64,000 nt of DNA from Streptomyces sp. NBC_01016 (GTDB taxonomy: Bacteria > Actinomycetota > Actinomycetes > Streptomycetales > Streptomycetaceae). The DNA lies in the NCBI RefSeq assembly GCF_026341035.1, contig NZ_JAPEOQ010000001.1, positions 4,464,001 to 4,528,000 on the forward strand, read 5' to 3'. The position numbers and the translations under genes were made by a program. Position 1 is the first letter of the stretch, and the number at the start of each line of letters is the position of its first letter. Positions 24,933 to 34,162 of the stretch are shown here, piece by piece. The notes under the pieces were generated by a model. That model did not search any database. It was given only the letters and a program-made list of their open reading frames with translations, and was not told where the DNA came from.

Positions 24933-26003
24933 TCAGCGGTGCAGCGCCGCGAGCAGGTCGGCGCCGAGATTGCGGACCGCCTCCTGGTCGAGCTGGTAGT
25001 GGACGCGCGCGCCGCGCCGGTGCGTGACCACAAGCCCCGACTCCCGCAGGCGCCTGAGGTGCCGGGACATCTGAGGCGGTGTCATCCGGTACTGCGTGGC
25101 CAGTTCGGTGGTGGTCATCGCCTCGCGCAACAGGGTCCGGCAGAGGTCGACCCGGAGCGGCTCGTGCAACACCTTCAGGCGCTCCCGCACCACGTCGAGG
25201 GAGGGCGGCCCGGCCCCGTCCCCGCCGCGCACCGGGTACTGCACGACGATCGGGAACCCCGGATAGTGCTTGATCGCCACATGCGGATTGACGTGCAGGG
25301 ACGGCACGAGCAGACACGGTGTGCCGGACAGTGGCACCCGCGCCTGGTACAGCTTCTCGAACTCCACCCGCGGCGGATCGGCGAGCACCCGCGCCGTCGG
25401 GAAGCCGGCCAGGACCGCGGCGCCGTCCTGCCGGTGCTCCTGGAAACGGCCCCTGACCTCGGAGCCCAGCGGGCCCGCGAGCCGCTCCCACTCCGCCCCG
25501 AACCACTGCTCACCGGCCAGGTGGAGGAACTCCGTGAAGGTCTCCCGCAGCCCCTCCGGGTCCGAGACCAGCCGCGCGCCCAACGTGAACCGGTCCTCGG
25601 CGTGCTGCCGCAGCCGCGCCAGGAACCGGCCCGGGTCCCGCAGTGCCTCTTCGGGGGGTGGTGTGTTCTTGCCCAGCAGAGCCTGCGCCGTCATCCCGGT
25701 GAACTCCTCGCGGGGCAGCGCGGTGATCTCCCCGATCTCCTCCGAGAGTTCGCGCTCCCCGTTCGCCGACAGGGGCAGCAGATAGCGCGCCCGGAACGCG
25801 CCCCACAGCGGTGACAGGGCCGCCGCCCGGTCGAGCAGGGTGGGTTCGGCGTCCTGCCGTACGGCGTCCGCCCAGCGTCGGCTCGCCGGATGGTGGCCGG
25901 GTGTCTGCAGGGCGTGGAGGCAGGCGCAGAGCTCGGCGAGCGGGGAGACCCTGGGGGCCACGAACCGGCTCGCCGCCGGGCCGAGTTCGATCACGACGGG
26001 CAT
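24933..26003 (-). CDS. ArsR-like winged-helix transcriptional regulator with large N-terminal domain
   Basis: The 356-residue protein has its winged helix at the C-terminus: VRERLKVLHEPLRVDLCRTLLREAMTTTELATQYRMTPPQMSRHLRRLRESGLVVTHR. The 280-residue N-terminal part, starting MPVVIELGPAASRFVAP, is the domain seen in many actinobacterial ArsR-like proteins of unknown ligand. ATG 26003 follows AAGGG. A dyad just upstream is a likely autoregulatory operator. It is divergent from the tctCBA operon, which it may control. Confidence 0.85.
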   Translation of the reverse strand: MPVVIELGPAASRFVAPRVSPLAELCACLHALQTPGHHPASRRWADAVRQDAEPTLLDRAAALSPLWGAFRARYLLPLSANGERELSEEIGEITALPREEFTGMTAQALLGKNTPPPEEALRDPGRFLARLRQHAEDRFTLGARLVSDPEGLRETFTEFLHLAGEQWFGAEWERLAGPLGSEVRGRFQEHRQDGAAVLAGFPTARVLADPPRVEFEKLYQARVPLSGTPCLLVPSLHVNPHVAIKHYPGFPIVVQYPVRGGDGAGPPSLDVVRERLKVLHEPLRVDLCRTLLREAMTTTELATQYRMTPPQMSRHLRRLRESGLVVTHRRGARVHYQLDQEAVRNLGADLLAALHR

Positions 26004-26015
26004 CCGCCGACCCTT

Positions 26016-26043
26016 GAGGATTGATGGGTTGATGTCAATCCTC
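26016..26043. promoter_or_regulatory. Dyad GAGGATTGA/TCAATCCTC in the ArsR-like/tctC gap
   Basis: Perfect 9-base arms with a 10-base spacer lie 13-40 bases upstream of the ArsR-like start codon. The position suits an operator for autoregulation and possibly for the divergent tct promoter; an RNA hairpin in the leader is an alternative. Confidence 0.5.
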
Positions 26044-26208
26044 TTGCCGTCGCGACGGCCGGGCACGGAAGATCCAGGCCACTCGCGCCCTGCATGTTCA
26101 CGCCACCCTTCCCCCCTCTGCGCTCTTCTGCTCACGACACACGTCACCGCCACAGTCCCAGTCACAGTCCCCGTCCATGTCACTCGTCGCCGTGCTGGAG
26201 TCCCCGCC

Positions 26209-27255
26209 ATGCCTCTGCTCTCCCGCAGCCCCCGACCACCGGGACCGTTCCGGCGCGGGCGGGCCGCCCTCGGCGTGCTGCTCGCCACCGCCCTCACCAC
26301 AGGCCTCGGCGGGTGCGCGGTCGGACCGGTCGACTCCGGTGCGGCCGTCGTCGGCTACCCCTCCCGTGGCCTGTCGATCCTCGCCCCCGGCAGCGTAGGA
26401 GGAGGCTTCGACTCCCGGGCCCGCGGCATCGGAGGCGCCCTCACGGGCTGCGGTGTCACCGACGAGGACGTCACCGTCAGCAACGCGCCCGGCGCCGCGG
26501 GCACCATCGGCCTCGCCCGGATCGCGGGCCGCGCCGACGACCCGTACCAGCTGATGACCATGGACACCGTCACCCTGCTCGGCGGCGAGATCCAGAACCA
26601 CTCGCCGGTCTCCCTCACCCGGCTCACACCGATCGCGGGCCTCACCGTGTCCACCACCGCGATCGTCGTCCCGGCCAAGTCGCCCTACCGCGACCTCCCT
26701 TCCCTGATCCGCGCCACCGCGAAGAAGCCCCGAGCCACCAAGTGGGTCGGCGGATCACTCGGTGGCCCCGACCACATCACCGTGGCCTCGCTCGCCCAGC
26801 GCGTGCACCTGGCGCCGGACCGTCTCACGTACGTGCCCACCGGCGGTGGGGGAGAGGTCCTCAACATGCTGCTGAGCGGCGTCGCCACGGCCGGGCTCTC
26901 CACGCTGTCCGAGATCCGCCCCCAGGTGGAGGCGGGCAAACTGCGCATCCTCGCGGTCTCCGGCGGGAGTTCACCGAAGGACCTCGGCTCCCCGCCGACG
27001 CTCGACCGGCTCGGGTACGGCGACGATGCCGTGGACGCCATCGGAGGTGTCATGGCGCCACCCGGGCTCAACGCTTCCGAGCAGCGCGCCGTCGTCCGGC
27101 TCGTCGACAAGATGCGGCACACGAGTTGCTGGAAGAAGACCCTGCGCGAGAACGACTGGGACGAAGTCTGGCTCCCCGGACGGAAGTTCGGCGACCTGAT
27201 CGCTCGTCAGCAGAAGCAGGTCGGCGCCGTACTGAAGGAGGTCGGTCTCGGATGA
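26209..27255 (+). CDS. tctC: Tripartite tricarboxylate transporter substrate-binding lipoprotein
   Basis: The 348-residue protein has a lipoprotein signal (basic start, hydrophobic core, lipobox LGGC) and the TctC/Bug binding fold: SILAPGSVGGGFDSRARGIG, NAPGAAGTIGL, WVGGSLGGPDHI, YVPTGGGGEVLNMLLSG. It should capture a carboxylate outside the membrane and deliver it to TctAB. ATG 26209 follows GGAG. It is the first gene of tctC-tctB-tctA, overlapping tctB by four bases. Confidence 0.92.
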   Translation: MPLLSRSPRPPGPFRRGRAALGVLLATALTTGLGGCAVGPVDSGAAVVGYPSRGLSILAPGSVGGGFDSRARGIGGALTGCGVTDEDVTVSNAPGAAGTIGLARIAGRADDPYQLMTMDTVTLLGGEIQNHSPVSLTRLTPIAGLTVSTTAIVVPAKSPYRDLPSLIRATAKKPRATKWVGGSLGGPDHITVASLAQRVHLAPDRLTYVPTGGGGEVLNMLLSGVATAGLSTLSEIRPQVEAGKLRILAVSGGSSPKDLGSPPTLDRLGYGDDAVDAIGGVMAPPGLNASEQRAVVRLVDKMRHTSCWKKTLRENDWDEVWLPGRKFGDLIARQQKQVGAVLKEVGLG

Positions 27256-27803
27256 CCCCCACCCCGAACTCGTCGACGGCTGAGACCGACAGCCGTCCGC
27301 TCGACACACGTCCGCCCGGCACCCGTCCGCTCGGTCCCCGCATCGCCGCGCTCGCCTTTCTCGCCACCGGAATCGCCGTCCTGGCCCTCGCCTTCGCGAT
27401 CCCCACCCCGGCGCTCGCCGAGGGCACCGATGTCGGGCCGCGTGCCTTTCCGCTGCTGATCGGCGCCGGACTCACCGTCACCGCCGCGGTCAACGCCGTC
27501 CAGTGCTTCCGCGGCAGCGACCCCGCCCAGGACGAACAGGCCCGCGAGGAGGCCCGCGTCACCGAATGGCGCCCGGTCGTGCTGCTTCTCGCGACGCTCG
27601 CCGCGTACGTCCTCACGCTGGAGTTCTTCGGCTACTGGCAGACCACCGCAGTGCTCTTCGTCGCGGTCGCCCGGATCCTCGGCAGTCGCCGCATCCGCCG
27701 CGACCTGCTGATCGGACTCGTCCTCGCGCTGGCGACGTATCTGCTCTTCGACCAGCTGCTCGGCATCCACCTCCCGCCCGGCTACCTGCGATGGGACCTG
27801 TGA
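27252..27803 (+). CDS. tctB: Tripartite tricarboxylate transporter small membrane subunit
   Basis: The 183-residue protein has four predicted transmembrane helices (about 27-48, 64-80, 106-124 and 139-168) and ends in the typical LLGIHLPPGYL. The N-terminal 25 residues are Pro/Thr/Arg-rich and probably cytoplasmic. Its ATG overlaps the tctC stop. It pairs with the large subunit encoded just downstream. Confidence 0.9.
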   Translation: MTPTPNSSTAETDSRPLDTRPPGTRPLGPRIAALAFLATGIAVLALAFAIPTPALAEGTDVGPRAFPLLIGAGLTVTAAVNAVQCFRGSDPAQDEQAREEARVTEWRPVVLLLATLAAYVLTLEFFGYWQTTAVLFVAVARILGSRRIRRDLLIGLVLALATYLLFDQLLGIHLPPGYLRWDL

Positions 27804-27806
27804 CCC

Positions 27807-29396
27807 ATGGACGTGCTCTCCCACCTGGGTGACGGCTTCGCCCACGCCTTCAGCCCGCTGCACCTGCTGCTCGCGCTCGGCGGCTGCGTCCTCGGCTCGC
27901 TGGTCGGCGTGCTGCCCGGACTCGGTCCCGCCACCACCGTCGCGCTGCTCCTCCCGCTCACCTCCGTCGTCGACCCGGTCGGCGCGCTCGTGCTCTTCGC
28001 GGGCATCTACTACGGGGGCATGTACGGCGGTTCGACCACCGCGATCCTGCTCAACGTTCCCGGGGAGACGGCCTCCGTGCCCACCACCCTGGAAGGGCAT
28101 CCGATGGCCCGCGCGGGCCGCGGCGGGGCGGCGCTCGCCACCGCCGCGATCGGCTCCTTCGTGGCCGGAACGCTCTCCACCCTCGGCATCACGTTCGCGG
28201 GCCCCGCCTTCTCCTCGATCGCCGAACACATCCAGCCCGCCGAGTACTTCGCGATCCTCGTCCTCGCCTTCGCGACCGTCACCGCGGTCGTCGCCGACGC
28301 ACCGGTGCGCGGACTGTGCAGCCTCTTCCTGGGCCTCGCCATCGGCCTCGTCGGCATCGACAGCCTCACCGGGCAGGCCCGCTATACGTTCGGTGTGCCC
28401 GAGCTTTTCGACGGTGTCGCGCTCGTCGCCATCGCGGTCGGCCTCTTCGCGTTCGCCGAGGCGCTGTACACCGTGGCCCGGCTGAGGAGGGCCCCGGACC
28501 CCGAACCGCTGCCGCTGCGCGGCCGGATCGGCATGACACGGCAGGACTGGCGCCGCTCCTGGAAGCCCTGGCTGCGCGGCACCGCCCTCGGCATGCCCAT
28601 CGGCGCACTGCCGGCCGGCGGCGCGGAGATCCCGACCTTCCTCAGCTACAACCTGGAACGGCGGCTCACCAAGCACCCCGAACAGTTCGGCAAGGGCGCC
28701 ATCGAGGGGGTCGCCGGACCGGAGGCCGCCAACAACGCCGCGTTCTCAGGTGTGTTGGTGCCGCTGCTCACCCTCGGCATCCCCACGTCGGCGACCGCGT
28801 CCATGCTGCTCGTCGCCTTCCAGATGTACAACGTGCAGCCGGGACCGCAGCTGTTCGAGACCCAGCCGACGCTGGTGTGGACCCTCATCGCGAGCCTCTA
28901 CATCGGCAACGTGGTGCTCCTCCTCCTCAACCTCCCCATGATCCCGCTCTGGGTGAAGCTGCTGAAGATCGACCGGCCGCTGCTCACCGCCGGCATCCTC
29001 GTCTTCGCCGGCCTCGGCGTCTACGCGCTCGCCCAGAACCCCTTCGACCTCGCGGTCGCCGTCGTGTTCGGCCTCCTCGGCTTCCTGCTGCGCCGCACCG
29101 GCTACCCGCTGGCCCCGCTGGTCCTCGGCGTGGTGCTCGGGCCGATGACCGAGACCCAGTTCCGCCGCGCCCTCACCCTCGCCGAGGGCGACTGGACCGT
29201 CTTCGTCACGCGCCCGGTGTCGGCCGCGGTACTCGCCCTGGCGGCGCTGGCCCTGATCGGGCCGGTGCTGGTGCGGCGGAGGGGAGCCAAGAGGGCGAAT
29301 GGGGTCATGGAGGCCATTGGATCCGAGGGGGTCAATGGAGTCGAGGAAGCCGCTCAGCCCGAATCCGCGTCCACCCACCCCCGCACCGCCCCGTAG
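27807..29396 (+). CDS. tctA: Tripartite tricarboxylate transporter large permease
   Basis: The 529-residue protein shows the TctA signature YYGGMYGGSTTAILLNVPG, its second-half counterpart with GVAGPEAANNAAFSG and LLTLGIPTSATASM, and about twelve hydrophobic helices. TctA carries the substrate across the membrane using an ion gradient. The last 45 residues are hydrophilic, with GVMEAIGSEGVNGVEEA repeats. The 3-prime end overlaps the convergent TetR gene by 43 bases. Confidence 0.93.
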   Translation: MDVLSHLGDGFAHAFSPLHLLLALGGCVLGSLVGVLPGLGPATTVALLLPLTSVVDPVGALVLFAGIYYGGMYGGSTTAILLNVPGETASVPTTLEGHPMARAGRGGAALATAAIGSFVAGTLSTLGITFAGPAFSSIAEHIQPAEYFAILVLAFATVTAVVADAPVRGLCSLFLGLAIGLVGIDSLTGQARYTFGVPELFDGVALVAIAVGLFAFAEALYTVARLRRAPDPEPLPLRGRIGMTRQDWRRSWKPWLRGTALGMPIGALPAGGAEIPTFLSYNLERRLTKHPEQFGKGAIEGVAGPEAANNAAFSGVLVPLLTLGIPTSATASMLLVAFQMYNVQPGPQLFETQPTLVWTLIASLYIGNVVLLLLNLPMIPLWVKLLKIDRPLLTAGILVFAGLGVYALAQNPFDLAVAVVFGLLGFLLRRTGYPLAPLVLGVVLGPMTETQFRRALTLAEGDWTVFVTRPVSAAVLALAALALIGPVLVRRRGAKRANGVMEAIGSEGVNGVEEAAQPESASTHPRTAP

Positions 29397-30004
29397 TACG
29401 CCCGGGTCAGGCGGCGTACCACCGTCGCCTCGTCCAGGCCCGTGGCGACGAGGTCCAGGATGTCGCGGGGGTCGAACATGATGTTGTAGAGGAACAGCGC
29501 GTGGTCGAAGTGCTCGTCGGCCACGCCGAGTTGGCGCATCGCGGCACGGATCGGCCGCTCCCAGATGTCACGGACCGCGGTGATCACGTGGTCCTGTGCC
29601 TGTAGCCGGGCCAGGAAGCCCTGCCGTGAGCGGACCTGGACGGTGGCCGCGCCGTGCCTGCGCACGAGCCGGACCCGCTCGGCCGCGACCGCCTCGAAGA
29701 GGGCGGTGCCGGTCTTCGGGCAGTCGTGGCTGAAGTTCCGCAGCTCGACGATGGTGCTGTAGACGTAGGCGGAGATCAGCTCTTCGAGCGTGGAGAAGTA
29801 CCGGTAGGCCGTGGCCGTGGAGAGGCCGGCCTGCCGGGCGACGAGCGGCATGGACACCGACGCGGGTTCGGACTCGAGGATGGCGCCCACCGCGTCGAGC
29901 AGCTTGTTGCGGTTGCGGACGGCGTCCTGACGCGGGCCGCGGCTCCGCCCTGCCGGTTGGCCGGTGCTGTTCAGGGTGGCCTCCGAGGTCCGTCCGTACG
30001 CCAT
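29354..30004 (-). CDS. TetR-family transcriptional regulator
   Basis: The 216-residue protein carries the TetR HTH at about residues 30-75 (LLDAVGAILESEPASVSMPLVARQAGLSTATAYRYFSTLEEL) and a helical effector domain. It faces the amino-acid ABC operon across a 160-base gap containing a 17-base palindrome, so it probably represses that importer. Its 3-prime end overlaps tctA antisense by 43 bases, and transcription of either could affect the other. The start has no strong ribosome site. Confidence 0.9.
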   Translation of the reverse strand: MAYGRTSEATLNSTGQPAGRSRGPRQDAVRNRNKLLDAVGAILESEPASVSMPLVARQAGLSTATAYRYFSTLEELISAYVYSTIVELRNFSHDCPKTGTALFEAVAAERVRLVRRHGAATVQVRSRQGFLARLQAQDHVITAVRDIWERPIRAAMRQLGVADEHFDHALFLYNIMFDPRDILDLVATGLDEATVVRRLTRAYYGAVRGWVDADSG

Positions 30005-30079
30005 GAGTCATGAGATTCGAGTCTTACTTCCCGGCAGGCTATCTCATCCCGTCATCCGAACTCCTCTGCGTTCAAGGTC

Positions 30080-30123
30080 TTGACGGGCGGGCCCGTATGC
30101 CTTCAACTCATTTACTAAATGAG
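30080..30123 (+). promoter_or_regulatory. Promoter and candidate TetR operator of the amino-acid ABC operon
   Basis: A TTGACG -35 hexamer (30080-30085) is followed after 17 bases by TCAACT. Overlapping its downstream edge is CTCATTT-ACT-AAATGAG (30107-30123), a perfect palindrome with 7-base arms and lower GC than its surroundings. Repressor binding here would block transcription from the promoter. Confidence 0.55.
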
Positions 30124-30164
30124 ACTGCTCTCGCAGTTCTGTGTCCATCGCAGAGGAGACCGGT

Positions 30165-31037
30165 GTGAAGAGAGCCAAGCTCCTGCGTCCGGCCCTCACG
30201 GCCGTCGCGCTCGCCCTCACCCTCGCGGCCTGCGGCGCGGACCCGGTGGCGCGCAACGTCGCCGACTCCCATCCGCTCCACCGCCTGCTGCCCGAGCACG
30301 TACGGCAGTCGGGGAAGCTGAAGATCGGCGGCAGTACGAACGTCGCTCCGTACCTGTACCGGGACGGCTCCGAAATCACCGGATTCGAGAAGGAGTTGAT
30401 GGACGCGCTGGGCGAAGAGCTCGGCGTGGAGATCGAGTTCTACGACGCCGGGTTCACCGCGCTCGTGCCGGGCCTCCAGTCGGGGAAGCTCGACGTGGCG
30501 ATGGGGGACTTCACCGACACCAAGGAGCGGCAGCAGGCCGTGACCTTCGTCGACTACACGACCTCGTATCAGACCTTGTTCGTGCAGAAGGGGAATCCGA
30601 AGCGGCTGAAGACCGCCGACGACCTGTGCGGCACCACGGCCGCCGCCACTGTCGGCAGCCTCTCCGGTGAGCTCGCCGCCCAGCAGGACACCACCTGCCG
30701 GAAGGCGGGCCGGGCCGGTGTGAAGCTCATCGAGATGGACAACGCGGCCGCCACGATGATGCAGGTGCGCACCGGCCGGGCCGACTCGGTGGTCATCGAC
30801 TACGTCATCGGCCGGTACGTCGCCGAGCACAGCGACGCGGGCGACGTGGCCGGAGCCCGCTTCTACGAACAGTTCCACGGCGCGGCCGTACGCAAGGACG
30901 ACGCACCCCTTCGCAAGGCGCTCGGCGCCGCATTCGAGGAGATCATGCGCAACGGAAGCTATGAACGGATCCTGAAGCACTGGGACATGGGGCAGCTGGC
31001 GATGGACGCTCCACGCGTGAACGCGGCCACGTCATGA
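30165..31037 (+). CDS. Amino-acid-type ABC transporter substrate-binding lipoprotein
   Basis: The 290-residue product has a lipoprotein signal ending LTLAAC and a type II periplasmic-binding fold: LKIGGSTNVAPYLYRDGSEITGFEKELMDALGEELGVEIEF, LQSGKLDVAMGDFTDTKERQQAVTFVDY and the late RADSVVIDYVI. GTG 30165 was chosen for its AGAGGAG site and proper signal start; the frame also opens at 30141. It is the first gene of a three-gene importer for a polar amino acid or related compound and overlaps the permease by four bases. Confidence 0.92.
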   Translation: MKRAKLLRPALTAVALALTLAACGADPVARNVADSHPLHRLLPEHVRQSGKLKIGGSTNVAPYLYRDGSEITGFEKELMDALGEELGVEIEFYDAGFTALVPGLQSGKLDVAMGDFTDTKERQQAVTFVDYTTSYQTLFVQKGNPKRLKTADDLCGTTAAATVGSLSGELAAQQDTTCRKAGRAGVKLIEMDNAAATMMQVRTGRADSVVIDYVIGRYVAEHSDAGDVAGARFYEQFHGAAVRKDDAPLRKALGAAFEEIMRNGSYERILKHWDMGQLAMDAPRVNAATS

Positions 31038-31948
31038 GCGCCCCGACCGTCCCGTCGCGCGCCCTCGACATCGAAGCCGCCGCCGCGCTGCCCGTCACCC
31101 CGGTCCGCAGGCCCTGGCAGTGGGCCGCGAGCGCGGTCGTCATCGTGCTGCTCGCCCTGCTCCTCGTATCGGTCGCGGGCAACTCCAACATGGGCTGGCC
31201 GGTGGTCGGCGACTATCTCTTCGACGCCGACATCCTGCACGGCATCGGCTGGACCGTGCTCCTCACCGTGGTGTGCATGGCGCTCGCCGTCGTCATCGGC
31301 GTCGTGGTCGCCGTGCTGCGGACCTCGGGCAACCGCGCCCTGGCCGCGGCAGCCTCACTTTTCGTGTGGTTCTTCCGCGGTACGCCGCTGCTCGTCCAGC
31401 TCATCTTCTGGTTCAACCTGGCCCTGGTCTTCCCCGAGTTGGGGCCCGCGATGTTCTTCGGGCAGGGCGCCGGCGGCATCGACACCAACGACGCCATCGA
31501 CTGGTTCACCGCGGCCCTCCTCGCCTTCGGACTGCACGAGGGCGCGTACATGGCGGAGATCGTGCGCGGCGGCTTCCTCGCCGTCGACCGCGGACAGATC
31601 GAGGCCGCCGAATCCATCGGCATGACGAGCGGTCAGCTGCTGCGGCGCGTGCTGCTGCCGCAGGCCCTGCGGGTGATCGTGCCGCCGTCGGTGAACCAGT
31701 TCGTCAACCTCTTCAAGGCCACGTCCCTGGTCGCCTTCGTCTCCGGGCTCGACCTGCTCTCCGCCGTCCAGCACATCTACGCCACCAACTACGAGGTCGT
31801 CCCGCTCCTGATCGTCGCGAGCCTCTGGTACCTGGCGCTCGTCTCCCTGGCCACGCTCGGCCAGCACGTGCTGGAGAAGCGGCTCAACCAGGGCTACGGG
31901 CACGCGCGCGTGCAGGAACGCAAGAACCCGAAGGAGGCCGCCGCATGA
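31034..31948 (+). CDS. Amino-acid-type ABC transporter permease
   Basis: The 304-residue membrane protein has the HisM-type permease domain with about six helices and the coupling loop EAAESIGMTSGQLLRRVLLPQALRVIVPPSVNQF that docks on the ATPase. A soluble N-terminal extension of about 30 residues precedes the first helix. Only one permease is encoded, so it probably works as a homodimer. It overlaps both neighbours by four bases. Confidence 0.92.
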   Translation: MSAPTVPSRALDIEAAAALPVTPVRRPWQWAASAVVIVLLALLLVSVAGNSNMGWPVVGDYLFDADILHGIGWTVLLTVVCMALAVVIGVVVAVLRTSGNRALAAAASLFVWFFRGTPLLVQLIFWFNLALVFPELGPAMFFGQGAGGIDTNDAIDWFTAALLAFGLHEGAYMAEIVRGGFLAVDRGQIEAAESIGMTSGQLLRRVLLPQALRVIVPPSVNQFVNLFKATSLVAFVSGLDLLSAVQHIYATNYEVVPLLIVASLWYLALVSLATLGQHVLEKRLNQGYGHARVQERKNPKEAAA

Positions 31949-32742
31949 CCGGCATCAGCACCGGCACCGCCACCGTCTCCGGCACCGCCATGGTGCAGGC
32001 CCGTGGGATCACCAAGTCGTACGGCTCGCTGACCGTCCTCGACGGCCTCGACTTCGACGTCGACCGCGGTGAAGTGGTCTGTCTGCTCGGCCCGTCCGGG
32101 TCCGGCAAGAGCACCCTGCTGCGCTGCCTCAACCGGCTGGAGCGGCCGGACGCGGGCGTGGTCGGCGTCGACGGCGAGATCATGGGATACCGACGTGAGG
32201 CCGACCGGCTGCAGGAGCTGAGTGGCAGACAACTCGCCCGCCAGCGCGCCGACATCGGCATGGTCTTCCAGCGCTTCAACCTCTTCCCGCACCGCACGAA
32301 CCTCGAGAACGTCGTCGAGGGGCCCCTGCTCGTCCGCAAGGAGCCGCGCGAAGCCGCTCTCGCACACGCCCGGCAGCTGCTCGCGCGTGTAGGTCTCGCC
32401 GACAAGGTCGACGCGTACCCCAATCACCTCTCCGGCGGGCAGCAGCAACGCGTCGCGATCGCCCGCGCGTTGGCGATGCGCCCGAAGCTGATGCTGTTCG
32501 ACGAGCCCACCTCCGCCCTCGACCCGGAACTGGTCGGCGAGGTCCTCGCCGTCATGAAGGACCTCGCCCGCGACGGCATGACCATGATCGTGGTCACGCA
32601 CGAGATGGGCTTCGCCCGCGAGGTCGCCGACCGGGTCATCTTCATGGACGGCGGCAAGGTGGTCGAGCAGGGCCCGCCCGGCGAGGTGATCGACAACCCG
32701 CGCGCCGAACGCACCCGAGCCTTCCTCGCGCGCATGAACTGA
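31945..32742 (+). CDS. Amino-acid-type ABC transporter ATPase
   Basis: The 265-residue protein has Walker A GPSGSGKST, the Q-loop in DIGMVFQRFNLFPHRT, signature LSGGQQQRVAIARAL, Walker B LMLFDEPTSALDPE and the switch His in VVTHEMGFA, the pattern of GlnQ/HisP-type ATPases. It drives the importer encoded by the two genes upstream. ATG 31945 overlaps the permease stop and follows AAGGAGG. Confidence 0.95.
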   Translation: MTGISTGTATVSGTAMVQARGITKSYGSLTVLDGLDFDVDRGEVVCLLGPSGSGKSTLLRCLNRLERPDAGVVGVDGEIMGYRREADRLQELSGRQLARQRADIGMVFQRFNLFPHRTNLENVVEGPLLVRKEPREAALAHARQLLARVGLADKVDAYPNHLSGGQQQRVAIARALAMRPKLMLFDEPTSALDPELVGEVLAVMKDLARDGMTMIVVTHEMGFAREVADRVIFMDGGKVVEQGPPGEVIDNPRAERTRAFLARMN

Positions 32743-32791
32743 CCCGTCTACTCCTCAATTCACCATTCTTCGCTACGACTTGGAGTCATCC

Positions 32792-34090
32792 GTGCCCCGC
32801 ACCACCCCCGAAGCGCGCCCCTTCTCCGCCAAGACCATGGACTACGTACGGTCCCAATTCGCCTATCTGGAAAGGGACATGCACGGCGCGGACCGGCTCT
32901 TCTTCGAGAACTCCGGTGGCTCGCTGCGGCTGCGCGCCGCCGCCGAGCGCGCGCTCGACGTGTCCCTCTCGCCGGAGAGCAACTCCCGCCCCACGCGCGT
33001 CGCCCGCGACCTCGCCCGCGTCCAACAGCAGGGCGAGCAGGACCTGTTCGCCTTCTTCAACGGCGATCCCGACGGGGCGCTGCTGCCCACCGCGACGGCC
33101 TCCCAGGGCATGTTCGCGATCGTCCGCGTCATCACCGACCACGTGCCCGGCACGAACATCGTCACGACGGCCATCGAGCACCCCTCGTCCTACGACTCCT
33201 GCACCCGCGACGCCGAACGCACCGGTCAGGAACTCCGCGTCGCGCCCGCCGACCAGGAGACCGGAGGCATCGACCCGGCGGCCGTCGCCGCGCTCGTCGA
33301 CGAAGGCACCTCGCTGGTCTCCGTCATCGCCACGTCCAACATCACCGGGGCCGTCACCGACATCCCGGCGGTCGTGGCGGCGGTGCGGGCCAAGAACCCC
33401 GACGCGTACGTGATCACCGACGGCGTCCAGTACGCCCCGCACGGCGTCGTCGACGCACAGGCGTGGGGCGTCGACGCCGTGAACATCGCCCCGTACAAGA
33501 TGTTCGGCGACCGCGGCAACGCGTTCACCTACCTCTCGCCGCGGCTCGCGCGTCTCCCGCACGACAAGCTCGCCGCCGCGAGCGCCGAAACCTGGGCCGT
33601 CGGCAGCTCCGCGCCCGCCGTCTACGCCGGTTTCTCGGCGATCGTCGACTACCTCGCCACGGTCGGTGACACCGCGCCCGGCACCGACCGCCGCACCGCC
33701 CTCGTCGCCGGAATGCGGGCCGTCCACGCCCACGAACAGGCCCTCCTCCACACCCTCCTGGACGGTACGGAGCACCAGCGCGGCCTGCGCCGGATCCCCG
33801 GTGTCCACGTCCACTTCGCCGACCGCGCCGCCACCCTGCCGCGCGACCTGATCGTGCCCCTCACCTTCGACGACCTGTCCTGCGCCGACGCCGTACGCGC
33901 CTACGAGGAACGCGGTGTCATCGTCTACGAGCGGGTGGCGAGCAGCCCCTACTCCGAGCGCATCCTGCGCGCGGTGGGCCTGGGGGGCGTCGTCCGCGTC
34001 TCCCCGCTGCACTGCCACACCCTGGAGGAGGCCGAGCGATTCCTGAGGGTGACGCAGGAGATCGCGGAGAAGGGGCGCGCCGGGGAATAG
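32792..34090 (+). CDS. Class V aminotransferase / cysteine-desulfurase-like PLP enzyme
   Basis: The 432-residue protein has the class V PLP fold: a pre-site AIEHPSSY with a cofactor-stacking His, TDGVQYAPHGVVD with the PLP-contacting Asp, and the Schiff-base Lys near residue 236 in NIAPYKMFGDRG. The motif around the lysine differs from standard NifS desulfurases, so it could be a lyase, desulfurase or epimerase on another amino acid. GTG 32792 has GGAG. It is 49 bases downstream of the ABC ATPase and probably acts on the imported amino acid. Confidence 0.85.
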   Translation: MPRTTPEARPFSAKTMDYVRSQFAYLERDMHGADRLFFENSGGSLRLRAAAERALDVSLSPESNSRPTRVARDLARVQQQGEQDLFAFFNGDPDGALLPTATASQGMFAIVRVITDHVPGTNIVTTAIEHPSSYDSCTRDAERTGQELRVAPADQETGGIDPAAVAALVDEGTSLVSVIATSNITGAVTDIPAVVAAVRAKNPDAYVITDGVQYAPHGVVDAQAWGVDAVNIAPYKMFGDRGNAFTYLSPRLARLPHDKLAAASAETWAVGSSAPAVYAGFSAIVDYLATVGDTAPGTDRRTALVAGMRAVHAHEQALLHTLLDGTEHQRGLRRIPGVHVHFADRAATLPRDLIVPLTFDDLSCADAVRAYEERGVIVYERVASSPYSERILRAVGLGGVVRVSPLHCHTLEEAERFLRVTQEIAEKGRAGE

Positions 34091-34162
34091 CCCTTGCCGC
34101 CGCGTGGCTGCTGGACTAGGCAGTTCATGACCGCGCAACCGACAGGAACGGGGACCCTACCC